A DNA stretch of 64,000 bases, taken from the NCBI RefSeq assembly GCF_017744045.1, contig NZ_JAGHRD010000016.1. One strand, given 5' to 3'. The DNA comes from Pelagimonas sp017744045 (GTDB taxonomy: Bacteria; Pseudomonadota; Alphaproteobacteria; Rhodobacterales; Rhodobacteraceae). The stretch's first letter is position 1; every line of letters starts with the position of its first letter. Positions 1 through 8,698 of this stretch are shown one piece after another. The position numbers and the translations under genes are program-made. Below the pieces are notes generated by a model that was given only the letters and a program-made list of their open reading frames with translations, made no database searches and was not told the origin of the DNA.

Positions 1-2004
1 ATTCTGACCATAGACAATTCGCCGCTTAACCTAATCAACGCGGAGGTTCGGGCTGGAATACAACACTGTATCTTCAAAGTCCTCGAAACTGGGGCTACCA
101 GGCTGATTATCACCGGCACAGGAACGACCTTCGTCGCGGGCGCGGATGCGAAGGAATTCGGTAAGTTGCCTGTTGATCCACAACTAAATGATGTGCTGAT
201 GCAACTTGCACACCTCCCGATTCCTACTATCGCAGCAATCAACGGGGCTGCGCTTGGTGGGGGACTAGAGATTGCTCTGGCTTGCTGCTATCGCATCGCC
301 TCAACTTCTGCCAAACTGGGCTTGCCAGAGGTAAACTTGGGGATCGTGCCTGGCGCAGGGGGAACCCAAAGACTGCCGCGACTTATCGGTATTGAAGCTG
401 CGCTTGACATGATTGTCACCGGGAAGGCTGTTTCCGCCGAGCAGGCACTGAAAATGGGACTGATCCAGCTGCTAGCCGATGACCCGCTTGGCGCGGCCAT
501 AGCTCTCGATGACGATGTACTTGAGGCGGCACAGGCACCCGACAATCTTCCTTCACCAAAGCCAAACCACGTCGCAGCGGAAGTCGCCCGAGCGCATGTA
601 GCGCGGCGTATGCCTGGCCAGAATGCCCCGCAGGTTGCGGTGAACCTAGTCGCGACCAGTGCGACGACGCCGCTGCACGACGCACTAGCCAGCGAGCGCT
701 CTGCGTTTTTGGACCTTCGTACCTCGGATCAGGCGCGGGCCCTTAGGCACGTTTTCTTCACCGAGCGTACCGCAACCAACAAGGGGCGCGCCTACCCCCG
801 ACCTTCCCGAGATGCTGAAACCGCCATCGTGGTCGGTGGTGGCAATATGGGCGCAGCTATTGCGTACACGCTGGCGACCGCAGGGATCTCGGTGACTGTC
901 GTCGAACGTAGTGCCTCGTCCGCCGAGTGGGCCAGTAAAAACCTGCAAAAGCTGATTGATCAGGGTATCAGTCGCGGTATTCTGTCCGTCGATGCGGCAA
1001 AGACGGTTGAAGACCGGCTGGTTACGGTCTCAGGCTATGACGCTCTGCCACCAACCGATCTAGCAATCGAGGCGGCCTTCGAGGATTTTGCGGTTAAGAC
1101 CGCGATCCTGACCGAACTCGAAGGCGCACTGCCACCCGAGACCATCATTGCCACAAACACATCCTATCTCGATGTAAATCGGCTCTCTGATGGGTTGAAA
1201 CACCCGGCACGCTTTGTAGGGATGCATTTCTTCAGTCCTGCGCATATTATGAAACTTCTGGAAGTCGTCAGGAGCGACCGAACGTCAGACGGAACATTAG
1301 GTGCAGCACTTGTGCTGGCGCACAGGCTTGGTAAAATCCCGGTACTGTCTGGTGTTTGCGATGGCTTCATCGGAAACCGAATTTTGTCGAGCTACCGTCG
1401 CGCCGCTAATCGCCTTCTGGTGGAGGGGGCTAATGTCGACGAGATCGACGCGGCTATGCGCGGATTCGGTATGGCGATGGGTCCATATGCTGCACAGGAC
1501 ATGTCGGGGCTGGACATCGCCTACGCGAATATCCGTCGCAAGGCAGTTGCCGAAGGGAACTGCTGTGGTCACGTGCCCTTGGTCGAGCGGCTGGTCGAAA
1601 AGCACAAACGCCTAGGACGCAAATCGGGCGCCGGATGGTACGACTATGGGCCAGACGGCAAACCCTCACATTCGGAGCTGGTCGCTAGCGAAATACTCCG
1701 TGTCTCAGAAGAAATGAACTTCACTCGCCGCGAGTTCTCAGCTGACGAAATCGTAGAAAGGCTCTTGCTCACAATGGTGGCGGAAGCCTGCGATATCCTT
1801 GACGAAGGCGTAGCAGAAAAACCGCAAGACATCGACCTAGTAATGATTCACGGCTACGGATTTCCCCGCTGGCGGGGAGGCCTGATGCACCACGCCAAAA
1901 ATATCGGCAAGGATCGGTTGACCGCGCTGTTTAGCGCGCTTGTCAAAGAGGACCCTTGCGACTGGAGGGTGCCTCGTTATTTAGAAAGGGTTTTCGCGAC
2001 CTGA
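1..2004 (+). CDS. Multifunctional enoyl-CoA hydratase / 3-hydroxyacyl-CoA dehydrogenase (5'-partial)
   Basis: Bifunctional beta-oxidation enzyme: hydrates enoyl-CoA, then oxidises the 3-hydroxyacyl-CoA with NAD. The frame is open from base 1, so the true start lies outside the window. The visible crotonase part has FVAGADAKEF, the oxyanion loop NGAALGGGLEIA and LPEVNLGIVPGAGGTQRLPR with the usual catalytic Glu. A Rossmann segment VVGGGNMGAAIAYTLA and the dehydrogenase signature HFFSPAHIMKLLEVV follow, then two C-terminal 3HCDH domains. Together with the PcaF-like thiolase and the ETF genes, a role in adipyl-CoA oxidation (2,3-didehydroadipyl-CoA to 3-oxoadipyl-CoA) is likely but inferred. The last codons (FAT-stop) coincide with the edge of an IS5 remnant read on the other strand, so the native C-terminus seems to have lost a few residues. 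Confidence 0.9.
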   Translation: MLTIDNSPLNLINAEVRAGIQHCIFKVLETGATRLIITGTGTTFVAGADAKEFGKLPVDPQLNDVLMQLAHLPIPTIAAINGAALGGGLEIALACCYRIASTSAKLGLPEVNLGIVPGAGGTQRLPRLIGIEAALDMIVTGKAVSAEQALKMGLIQLLADDPLGAAIALDDDVLEAAQAPDNLPSPKPNHVAAEVARAHVARRMPGQNAPQVAVNLVATSATTPLHDALASERSAFLDLRTSDQARALRHVFFTERTATNKGRAYPRPSRDAETAIVVGGGNMGAAIAYTLATAGISVTVVERSASSAEWASKNLQKLIDQGISRGILSVDAAKTVEDRLVTVSGYDALPPTDLAIEAAFEDFAVKTAILTELEGALPPETIIATNTSYLDVNRLSDGLKHPARFVGMHFFSPAHIMKLLEVVRSDRTSDGTLGAALVLAHRLGKIPVLSGVCDGFIGNRILSSYRRAANRLLVEGANVDEIDAAMRGFGMAMGPYAAQDMSGLDIAYANIRRKAVAEGNCCGHVPLVERLVEKHKRLGRKSGAGWYDYGPDGKPSHSELVASEILRVSEEMNFTRREFSADEIVERLLLTMVAEACDILDEGVAEKPQDIDLVMIHGYGFPRWRGGLMHHAKNIGKDRLTALFSALVKEDPCDWRVPRYLERVFAT

Positions 2005-2740
2005 CGGTCAAAGTCCCGCGCCATAAGGCGCTGCCCCAGCAACTTAACACAGTGCATCTTCGTCTCGACGCGGCTTAGGCGGTGATGGTCTTCCAAGACT
2101 TTGCGTTCTTACCTGGTGGGATAACGGCGTGGACGCCACGGTCCGCAATCGCGTCCTGGCATTTTCGTGTGTCATACGCACCGTCAGCCGTGACACTGCT
2201 GGTCTGCCGGGATCTGTTCAAGAAGGTTGGGTAACACTGGAGCGTCACCGATGTGGCTCCCGGTGATCTGAACAGCGCGCACTTCCAACGTTTGCTCGTC
2301 GATCCCGAGGTGGATCTTGCGCCAGACCCGTCGCTTGGGGCCGCCATGCTTGCGGGCATGCCACTCACCTTCAAGCTTGATCCCCGTGCTGTCCACCAAC
2401 AAGTGCAACGGCCCTTTGGAGCCGCGATACGGGATGTTCACGGCCAGGGTCTTCTGGCGCCGGGACAGGGTGCTGAAGTCGAGCACCGTCCAGTCGAGAC
2501 CGATCAGCCGCAACAGGCTCTCGACGAACCCGGTCGCCTGTCGCAAGGCCATGCCGAACAGGACCTTCATCGAAAGACAGGTCTGGGTCGCGGCGTCGCT
2601 GTAACTCTTCTGCCTGTCGGCACGGCCTCCCAGCTCATCTCGGGGTCAAACCAGATCGTCAGCGAGCCACGGCGCTTGAGCGCTTCGTTATAAGCGGGCC
2701 AGTTCATGGTCTTGTATGTCGGGGTTGTCGGTCTGCTCAT
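1996..2740 (-). pseudogene. Decayed IS5-family transposase
   Basis: Remnant of an IS5-family DDE transposase. Reading the minus strand from an ATG at 2740, the N-terminus (MSRPTTPTYKTMNWPAYN) is in one frame. A shift near 2590 moves to the frame with SYSDAATQTCLSMKVLF and LLVDSTGIKLEGEWHARKHG. A second shift near 2200 leads to SVTADGAYDTRKCQDAIA. A stop near 2075 is followed directly by RVETKMHCVKLLGQRLMARD, normally about 35 residues further downstream in this family, so an internal deletion is also present. Homology ends near 1996, inside the last codons of the upstream beta-oxidation gene. The element cannot make a working transposase. Confidence 0.85.
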
Positions 2741-3064
2741 GCACCTCAGCTACCACGCTGGATTCATAAGATGAGTCCGACACGGGATTTGTGCATGCAT
2801 GCCCCCATTGGTGCAAGTGATTTTTTGAACGGCGCGAGCGTGTGATCGGGTGCGGTCATGTATCAGGCCTCTGTGTGCGGCGCTGATGTAACCGCGGGCC
2901 GGTATGGCGATGCGCGGACCAGAGGCATATCAACAAACCGAGCTCGGTGGCTCCTGCACAAATGCTGCTTTCTCTGACCCGGATCTGATCGATCCTTTGC
3001 CCTTACTTTTCAGTGACCTCCTCACACTCCCAACTTACCGGGACGTCGTGGCATGCCGTCTTCG
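2741..3064. other. Spacer between two decayed insertion sequences
   Basis: No convincing gene. The stretch separates the IS5-type remnant from the IS110-type remnant and probably holds their outer ends. I could not identify terminal inverted repeats or a target duplication by eye. The short open frames here have no recognisable product. Confidence 0.4.
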
Positions 3065-4092
3065 CTATGCCATCGCCGCCACCGGATTCCGGTAATCCTC
3101 TTGTTTCATTATGATGGCCCAGAGGCCACGCGCCATCTTGTTGGCCAGCGCAATCGCGGCGACCCATGCGCGGCTTGCGGGTTAGTAGGCGTTTCAGCCA
3201 GCCATTATTCGGTGTGTCAAACCGCTCGACAGCCTGGAGGACAGCCATAGCGCCAGAGACCAAGAGTGTCCGGAGTCGCGCTGTCGCATCTTCGAGGTCT
3301 TCCCGAGCCGGGCTTTGCCGCCCGTCGAGTGCTGCTTCGGCACAAGCCCAAGCCAGGCGGCAAAATCGCACCCGCGCCGGAAGGTGGCCAGGTCACGGGC
3401 AAATGTCTCGATCGCAAGCGCCGTGACAGGAACCACGCCCGGCATGGTTTGTGTTCGGCGCACCAAGTCGGCTTTCTTGGCGGCACATCGCATCTTCGCG
3501 TCAAGCTCTGCAACACGCGTATTCAGCCCCTCAATCTGCCCCAGATACATCCGGCCGAGGTCACGAACCTCAGCATGCAGCGCGGTGTCATCACCTGCGA
3601 TTGCGTCCGCGAGTCGCTTGAGATGGGCAGGCCCGCGGGCCGCGACCAATCCGTGTTCGGCGAGGTGGCCGCGTAAAGCGTTGATCATCTGGGGGCGCTG
3701 GCCGACAAACATCTGCCGCGTGCGAAACAGCATGGCACGGGCCTGCTGATCTTCCGTCTTCACTGCGAAAAAGCGCATGGTTGGACGCAATGCAGCCTCC
3801 AAGATGGCCTCTGCATCGGTCGCATCATTCTTCTGGCGTTTGACGAACGGCTTCACATAGACCGGCGGTATCAACCGCACGTCGCACCCCAGCTTCTCAA
3901 ATTCGCGGCCCCAGCCATACGCCGTGGCCACGCCTCCATGGCGATCATGCATTTGGGTTGCTGTGCCACGAACGCGAGAAACTGGCCTCGTGAAAGCTTT
4001 TTGCGAAACGCGACTGACCCATCATTGTACGCACCATGCAACTGGATAACGCGCTTTGCCAAGTCGACACCGATAATTTTAATTTCGGACAT
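3065..4092 (-). pseudogene. Frameshifted IS110-family transposase
   Basis: Remnant of an IS110-family (DEDD/serine) transposase. It starts MSEIKIIGVDLAKRVIQLHG at 4092, carrying the first acidic residue of the DEDD domain. Near 3930 a one-base loss in the codons after CMIAMEA shifts the frame to ATAYGWGREFEKLGCDVRL. The body continues through VYVKPFVKRQKNDATDAEAI to the transposase_20 region DFAAWLGLVPKQHSTGGKAR. Near 3240 the frame shifts again to LLVSGAMAVLQAV, and near 3150 once more to IALANKMARGLWAIIMKQED, ending at a TAG at 3065. At least three shifts make it inactive. Together with the IS5 remnant it separates the beta-oxidation gene from the monooxygenase cluster. Confidence 0.85.
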
Positions 4093-4379
4093 AGATGCTC
4101 CTTCCTTCTGTGATGGCTTTTAACGCTCATCATAGTGGCACATTGCGATGCCGTCGGGAGGGGGTATCCACGCCATCAACAGAGCCTAGTAACGGGCATA
4201 TCTGCCTCACGACAGGCTGAGCACGATCATACTATTTCCAAAGCAGGATTGTTCAATACATGGCGCATTTTTCGCCCTTACTCTGAGATAATTGGCGTAT
4301 GCCGTTGACCGTTTGACGTCTTCGAGATTGGCGACGTCAGTTGGTGGCTTTGCCAAATGTTATGCTTGGGAGGATAAAC

Positions 4380-5282
4380 ATGGAAATCAGTAGAGAAGCG
4401 GATACGCTGCGGGCGCTTTATCAGAATTGGACCGATCAGATGGTCGAGAACCCAGACCTGACGATCGCGAACCTGCGCAGCATGTTCGATGAATGGGGGC
4501 AGCCCGCACTAGAGCCGGAAAACGTTAGCTACAAAAGCGATCATGTCGGAGGAGTTGAGGCTATCTGGGCCCTACCAGCCGGGGCAGATACCTCGCGTGT
4601 AATTGTTTACACTCATGGTGGCGGCTTTGCCGTCGGCTCAGCCGATAGTCATCGAAAAATGGCAGGGCACCTCGCTAAGGTGCTTGGGGTTACGTCGGTG
4701 ATCCTGCACTATCGGCGCGCACCCGAGCACCCATTTCCGGCGCAGATCGAAGATGCAGTAGCCGCATACAAAGCGCTGCTGGATAAGGGTTTCAAGGCAA
4801 GAAATATTCTGACGGCTGGCGACAGTGCTGGCGGCAATCTTGCCATCGCCAGCGTGCTGAAGTTACGCGAACTTGGGTTGCCACTGCCCGGAGCGGTCAT
4901 CGCCTATTCGCCCTGGCTCGACATGGCGATGCGCGGGGAAACACTGGAAACCAACGCGGAAACCGATGCGCTAGTCGGCAAACCGATCCTCGAAGCGATG
5001 GCGGGGATGTTCCTCGGTGAAGGCACGGATCCGCTTAATCCGTTGGCCAACCCGCTGGAGAACGATTTCACCGGTTACCCGCCGCTCTATATCAATGCCG
5101 GAGGGGCCGAGACGCTTAAGAGCGATGCCGAACGGTTGCACGAAAAGGCCAAGGCACAGGGCGTAAACGTGACCCTGTCTATCGTCGAAGGCATGCAGCA
5201 TGTCTTTCCCGCGCTTTCGGGACGCGCGCCCGAGGCAAACGAGGAACTTGGTCGCATCGCCGCATGGTATCGGGCCCTCTGA
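4380..5282 (+). CDS. Alpha/beta hydrolase of the HSL family, probable lactone esterase (ChnC-like)
   Basis: A 300-residue serine hydrolase of the hormone-sensitive-lipase family. It shows the oxyanion motif HGGGFAVGS, the nucleophile box GDSAGGN, an Asp near the INAGGAE strand and the catalytic His in GMQHVFP. It lies just upstream of a Baeyer-Villiger monooxygenase, so opening the lactone made by that enzyme (epsilon-caprolactone to 6-hydroxyhexanoate) is the likely role; this is inferred from context. The start at 4380 is chosen over an upstream GTG because GGGAGGA lies 6 bases before it, a ribosome site repeated before several genes of this cluster. No signal peptide, so cytoplasmic. The upstream 287 bp after the IS110 remnant should hold the promoter. 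Confidence 0.85.
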   Translation: MEISREADTLRALYQNWTDQMVENPDLTIANLRSMFDEWGQPALEPENVSYKSDHVGGVEAIWALPAGADTSRVIVYTHGGGFAVGSADSHRKMAGHLAKVLGVTSVILHYRRAPEHPFPAQIEDAVAAYKALLDKGFKARNILTAGDSAGGNLAIASVLKLRELGLPLPGAVIAYSPWLDMAMRGETLETNAETDALVGKPILEAMAGMFLGEGTDPLNPLANPLENDFTGYPPLYINAGGAETLKSDAERLHEKAKAQGVNVTLSIVEGMQHVFPALSGRAPEANEELGRIAAWYRAL

Positions 5283-5397
5283 GACCTGTACTCGCACTGC
5301 ATTGCGGTGCGGTGCGAGACAAACCCCTACGAAACATTCATCTAGCATCTCACCCGCAATCTGCGGGGCGGAGCGGTCTTACTCTGGGAGGAGTGAT

Positions 5398-7035
5398 ATG
5401 AACATTCAGACTGAGAATACTAAAACGGTCGGAGCGGATTTTGACGCAGTCGTCATTGGCGCGGGCTTCGGCGGGCTTTACGCTGTCCACAAACTTCGCA
5501 ACGAGCAGGGACTGAACGTCCGGGGCTATGACAGCGCCAGTGACGTTGGCGGCACCTGGTGGTGGAACCGATATCCCGGTGCGCTGTCAGACACGGAAAG
5601 CTATGTCTATCGCTATTCTTTTGACAAAGAGTTGCTTCGAAAAGGCCGCTGGAAAACCCGGTATCTGACCCAGCCCGAGATCCTCGAATACATGAACGAG
5701 GTAGCGGATCATCTCGATCTTCGACGCAGCTACAAGTTCGACACCAAAGTGGATGGCGCGCACTATAATGAAAAAACCGGTCTCTGGAACGTGATCACTG
5801 ATAGTGGTGAGACAGTTACCGCAAAATACCTTGTCACTGGCCTCGGTCTCTTGTCCGCAACGAATGTTCCAAAATTCAAGGGCATCGATGATTTCAAAGG
5901 CCGTATCTTACACACAGGTGCCTGGCCCGAGGGAGTGGACTTGAGCAACAAACGCGTGGGCATTATCGGCACCGGCTCGACGGGTGTTCAGGTTATCACT
6001 GCAACGGCACCAATTGCAAAACACCTGACTGTTTTTCAGCGCTCTGCACAATATGTCGTGCCGATTGGGAACACCCCGCAAGACGATGCTACCATCGCCG
6101 AGCAAAAGGCGAACTACGATAATATCTGGAATCAAGTGAAGAATTCTGTTGTGGCCTTCGGCTTCGAAGAAAGCGCCGAACCCGCCGAAACCGCCTCGCC
6201 CGAGGAACGGGAGCGGGTCTTCGAAGCCGCCTGGCAGCGCGGCGGTGGTTTCTATTTCATGTTTGGCACCTTTTGCGATATTGCGACCAGCCAAGTGGCC
6301 AATGATGCGGCCGCTGACTTCATCAAGGGCAAGATCAAGCAAATCGTGAAGGACCCCAAGGTCGCAGAGAAACTGACGCCGAAGGACCTTTACGCCAAGC
6401 GCCCGCTTTGCGGAAACAACTATTACGAGGTCTACAACCGAGACAACGTGACCCTCGCCGACGTGAAGGCCGATCCGATCGCAGAGTTCACTCCGAACGG
6501 CATTCGTCTCGAAAGCGGCGAGGAGCATGAGCTTGACATCGTAATCTTTGCCACTGGTTTCGATGCGGTCGACGGCAATTACGTCAAAATGGACCTCCGC
6601 GGACGCGGAGGCGTGACCATGCGCGACACTTGGAAGGAAGGCCCACTCGGTTACCTCGGCATGATGGAGGTAGACTTCCCTAACTTCTTCATGATCCTTG
6701 GCCCTAATGGCCCCTTCACTAACCTGCCCCCCAGCATTGAGACGCAAGTTGAATGGATCGCTGACACGATTTGCGCAATGGAAGAAGAGGGGGTTCAAAG
6801 TGTGGAGCCAACCGTGGAGGCGCGCGACGCTTGGGTTGGCACCTGCCGTGAAATCGCCGACATGACACTCTTCCCCAAAGCTGAAAGCTGGATCTTCGGC
6901 GCAAATATCCCCGGAAAGAAGAATGCGGTGATGTTCTACATGGCCGGGATTGGCAATTATCGCAATGCCATTAGTGCGGTTAAGGAGGAAGGTTATACAT
7001 CCCTGATCCGCGACCGCACTGCCGAGAAGGTGTAA
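5398..7035 (+). CDS. Type I Baeyer-Villiger monooxygenase (cyclohexanone monooxygenase-like)
   Basis: FAD- and NADPH-dependent monooxygenase that inserts oxygen next to a ketone to give an ester or lactone. At 545 residues it matches cyclohexanone monooxygenase in length. It has an N-terminal dinucleotide fold GAGFGGLYAVHKL, the segment DVGGTWWWNRYPGALSD, the family fingerprint FxGxxxHxxxWP as FKGRILHTGAWP, and a second nucleotide fold GIIGTGSTGVQV. The ATG at 5398 is preceded by GGGAGGAGTGAT; the longer frame upstream reads through the intergenic stretch and is rejected. Neighbouring esterase and SDR supply the steps on either side. The exact ketone (C5, C6 or larger ring) cannot be told from sequence alone. 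Confidence 0.93.
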   Translation: MNIQTENTKTVGADFDAVVIGAGFGGLYAVHKLRNEQGLNVRGYDSASDVGGTWWWNRYPGALSDTESYVYRYSFDKELLRKGRWKTRYLTQPEILEYMNEVADHLDLRRSYKFDTKVDGAHYNEKTGLWNVITDSGETVTAKYLVTGLGLLSATNVPKFKGIDDFKGRILHTGAWPEGVDLSNKRVGIIGTGSTGVQVITATAPIAKHLTVFQRSAQYVVPIGNTPQDDATIAEQKANYDNIWNQVKNSVVAFGFEESAEPAETASPEERERVFEAAWQRGGGFYFMFGTFCDIATSQVANDAAADFIKGKIKQIVKDPKVAEKLTPKDLYAKRPLCGNNYYEVYNRDNVTLADVKADPIAEFTPNGIRLESGEEHELDIVIFATGFDAVDGNYVKMDLRGRGGVTMRDTWKEGPLGYLGMMEVDFPNFFMILGPNGPFTNLPPSIETQVEWIADTICAMEEEGVQSVEPTVEARDAWVGTCREIADMTLFPKAESWIFGANIPGKKNAVMFYMAGIGNYRNAISAVKEEGYTSLIRDRTAEKV

Positions 7036-7039
7036 AGAA

Positions 7040-7070
7040 TTCCGTCGGGCATTAAGAAAACCCGGCGGAA
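7040..7070 (+). promoter_or_regulatory. Intercistronic stem-loop after the monooxygenase gene
   Basis: TTCCGTCGGG (7040-7049) pairs with CCCGGCGGAA (7061-7070) with a single G-T wobble and an 11-base A-rich loop. No T-run follows, so mRNA stabilisation, processing or partial attenuation is more likely than full termination. Confidence 0.5.
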
Positions 7071-7107
7071 ACAATTAAATTTGTTCATGAACACTCAGGA
7101 GAGAACT

Positions 7108-7863
7108 ATGGGACGGGTATCCGGAAAAGTCGCACTGGTAACAGGTGGCGCCATGGGCATGGGAAAAGCCCATTGTGAAACGCTGGCACGTGAAGGCGCG
7201 CATGTATTTGTAACCGACCGTGATACGGAAGCGGGTGAAAGCGTAGTAAAAGGTATCATTGGAGCCGGAGGGAAGGCGGAATTCATTCAGCATGACGTGA
7301 CGCTTGAAGAAGATTGGAAGAATGTCATCTCCACGGTGCAATCAAGTGCTGGTCGACTTGATGTGCTAGTGAACAACGCTGGCATTCTCATTCTGAAGCC
7401 GCTCCACGAAACCTCGCCTGACGAATTTGACATGACGATCAACGTCAATGTACGCGGTGTTTATCTCGGTATCCGAGCCGCGGTTCCATTGATGAAAGAG
7501 ACCGAAAAAGCATCAATTATCAATATTTCTTCAATCTATGGGATTGTTGGTGCCGCTTCGGCGGGAGCCTACATTGGATCCAAAGGCGCCGTACGGATGT
7601 TGACCAAATCCTGCGCAGTCGACCTGGCCGAAAGTGGCATACGTGTCAATTCGATCCATCCCGGTGTCATCGATACTCCCATGACAAAAGATCTGCTACA
7701 CGCCGACGAAGAGACCCGGCAGGCAATTCTGGGGGCCACGCTGCTCAAGCGGCCAAGCAAACCTGAAGAGGTTTCGAATGCGGTCCTGTTCCTCGCATCG
7801 GATGAGTCATCGTTCGTTCACGGAGCAGAGATTGTAGTAGATGGCGGTTATACTGCGAATTGA
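7108..7863 (+). CDS. Short-chain dehydrogenase/reductase, probable cyclic alcohol dehydrogenase (ChnA-like)
   Basis: Classical SDR of 251 residues using NAD(P). It shows TGGAMGMGKA (TGxxxGxG), NNAG, the catalytic Ser in INISSIYG, the YxxxK pair as YIGSK, and HPGVIDTPM. Placed directly after the Baeyer-Villiger enzyme, it most likely oxidises the cyclic alcohol (for example cyclohexanol) to the ketone substrate. The substrate is inferred. The ATG at 7108 has AGGAGAG just upstream; earlier in-frame ATGs at 7081-7090 lack a ribosome site. Confidence 0.88.
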   Translation: MGRVSGKVALVTGGAMGMGKAHCETLAREGAHVFVTDRDTEAGESVVKGIIGAGGKAEFIQHDVTLEEDWKNVISTVQSSAGRLDVLVNNAGILILKPLHETSPDEFDMTINVNVRGVYLGIRAAVPLMKETEKASIINISSIYGIVGAASAGAYIGSKGAVRMLTKSCAVDLAESGIRVNSIHPGVIDTPMTKDLLHADEETRQAILGATLLKRPSKPEEVSNAVLFLASDESSFVHGAEIVVDGGYTAN

Positions 7864-7879
7864 CAGAGACACATCCCAA

Positions 7880-7906
7880 GTAACGGCCTGGAACCCGGGC
7901 CGTTAC
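7880..7906 (+). promoter_or_regulatory. Stem-loop between the SDR gene and etfB
   Basis: Perfect 9-bp stem GTAACGGCC / GGCCGTTAC with a 9-base loop. It is not followed by a T-run. It could be a weak terminator or an mRNA end-protector at the junction where base composition changes sharply into the etf genes. Confidence 0.5.
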
Positions 7907-7939
7907 TGCCATTGCAAATTTCCAAGACGATAAACGCCA

Positions 7940-8698
7940 ATGAAAATAATTGCACCTATAAAACACCTAATTGATTACAACGTGAAGGTTCGCGTTAAGG
8001 CGGACGGTAGCGGAGTTGGTCTCGCGAATGTGAAGATGTCGATGAACCCGTTCGACGAGATTGCGGTTGAAGAGGCGATCCGTCTGAAGGAAGCGGGCAA
8101 GGCGGACGAGCTTGTCGTCGTGTCGATCGGCGTGAAACAGGCGCAGGAAACGCTGCGCACGGCGCTGGCGATGGGCGCGGACCGGGCGATCCTCGTCGTG
8201 GCCGCCGACGACGTGCACCAAGATATCGAGCCGCTGGCGGTGGCCAAGATCCTAAAGGCCGTGATCGACGCCGAGGCGCCGGGCCTGGTGATCGCGGGCA
8301 AACAGGCGATCGACAACGACATGAACGCGACCGGCCAGATGCTGGCGGCGCTGCTGGGCTGGGGTCAGGCGACCTATGCCTCTGAGGTTGCGATCGAGGG
8401 CGAGCATGCCGTCGTGACCCGCGAAGTGGACGGCGGTCTGCAGACCATCAAGGTGAAGCTGCCGGCGATCGTCACCGCCGACCTGCGCCTGAACGAGCCG
8501 CGCTACGCCTCGCTGCCCAACATCATGAAAGCCAAGAAGAAACCGCTGGACGAAAAGACCGCCGCCGATTTCGGCGTCGATGTCACGCCGCGCCTGACCG
8601 TCGTCAAGACGGCAGAGCCCGCCGCGCGTTCGGCCGGGGAAATGGTTGGCTCGGTCGACGAGCTGGTGTCGAAGCTGAAAGAAAAGGGGATCGTGTAA
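7940..8698 (+). CDS. etfB: Electron transfer flavoprotein beta subunit
   Basis: Beta subunit of the ETF that takes electrons from acyl-CoA dehydrogenases and passes them to ETF-quinone oxidoreductase. The 252-residue product has the AMP-binding ETF beta features NVKMSMNPFDEIAVEEAI, ALAMGADRAI and AGKQAIDNDMNATGQ. The likely role here is the acyl-CoA (adipyl-CoA) dehydrogenase step; no acyl-CoA dehydrogenase gene lies in the window. The first 25 or so codons are AT-rich like the neighbours (KIIAPIKHLID, unusual for the family), and then the codon use becomes very GC-rich, which suggests recombination. Its stop overlaps the etfA start (TAATG). Confidence 0.93.
   Translation: MKIIAPIKHLIDYNVKVRVKADGSGVGLANVKMSMNPFDEIAVEEAIRLKEAGKADELVVVSIGVKQAQETLRTALAMGADRAILVVAADDVHQDIEPLAVAKILKAVIDAEAPGLVIAGKQAIDNDMNATGQMLAALLGWGQATYASEVAIEGEHAVVTREVDGGLQTIKVKLPAIVTADLRLNEPRYASLPNIMKAKKKPLDEKTAADFGVDVTPRLTVVKTAEPAARSAGEMVGSVDELVSKLKEKGIV

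Noticed and set aside
5908..7074. 388-codon minus-strand frame opposite the monooxygenase gene
   Set aside because: Shadow of a well-supported gene with catalytic motifs on the plus strand.
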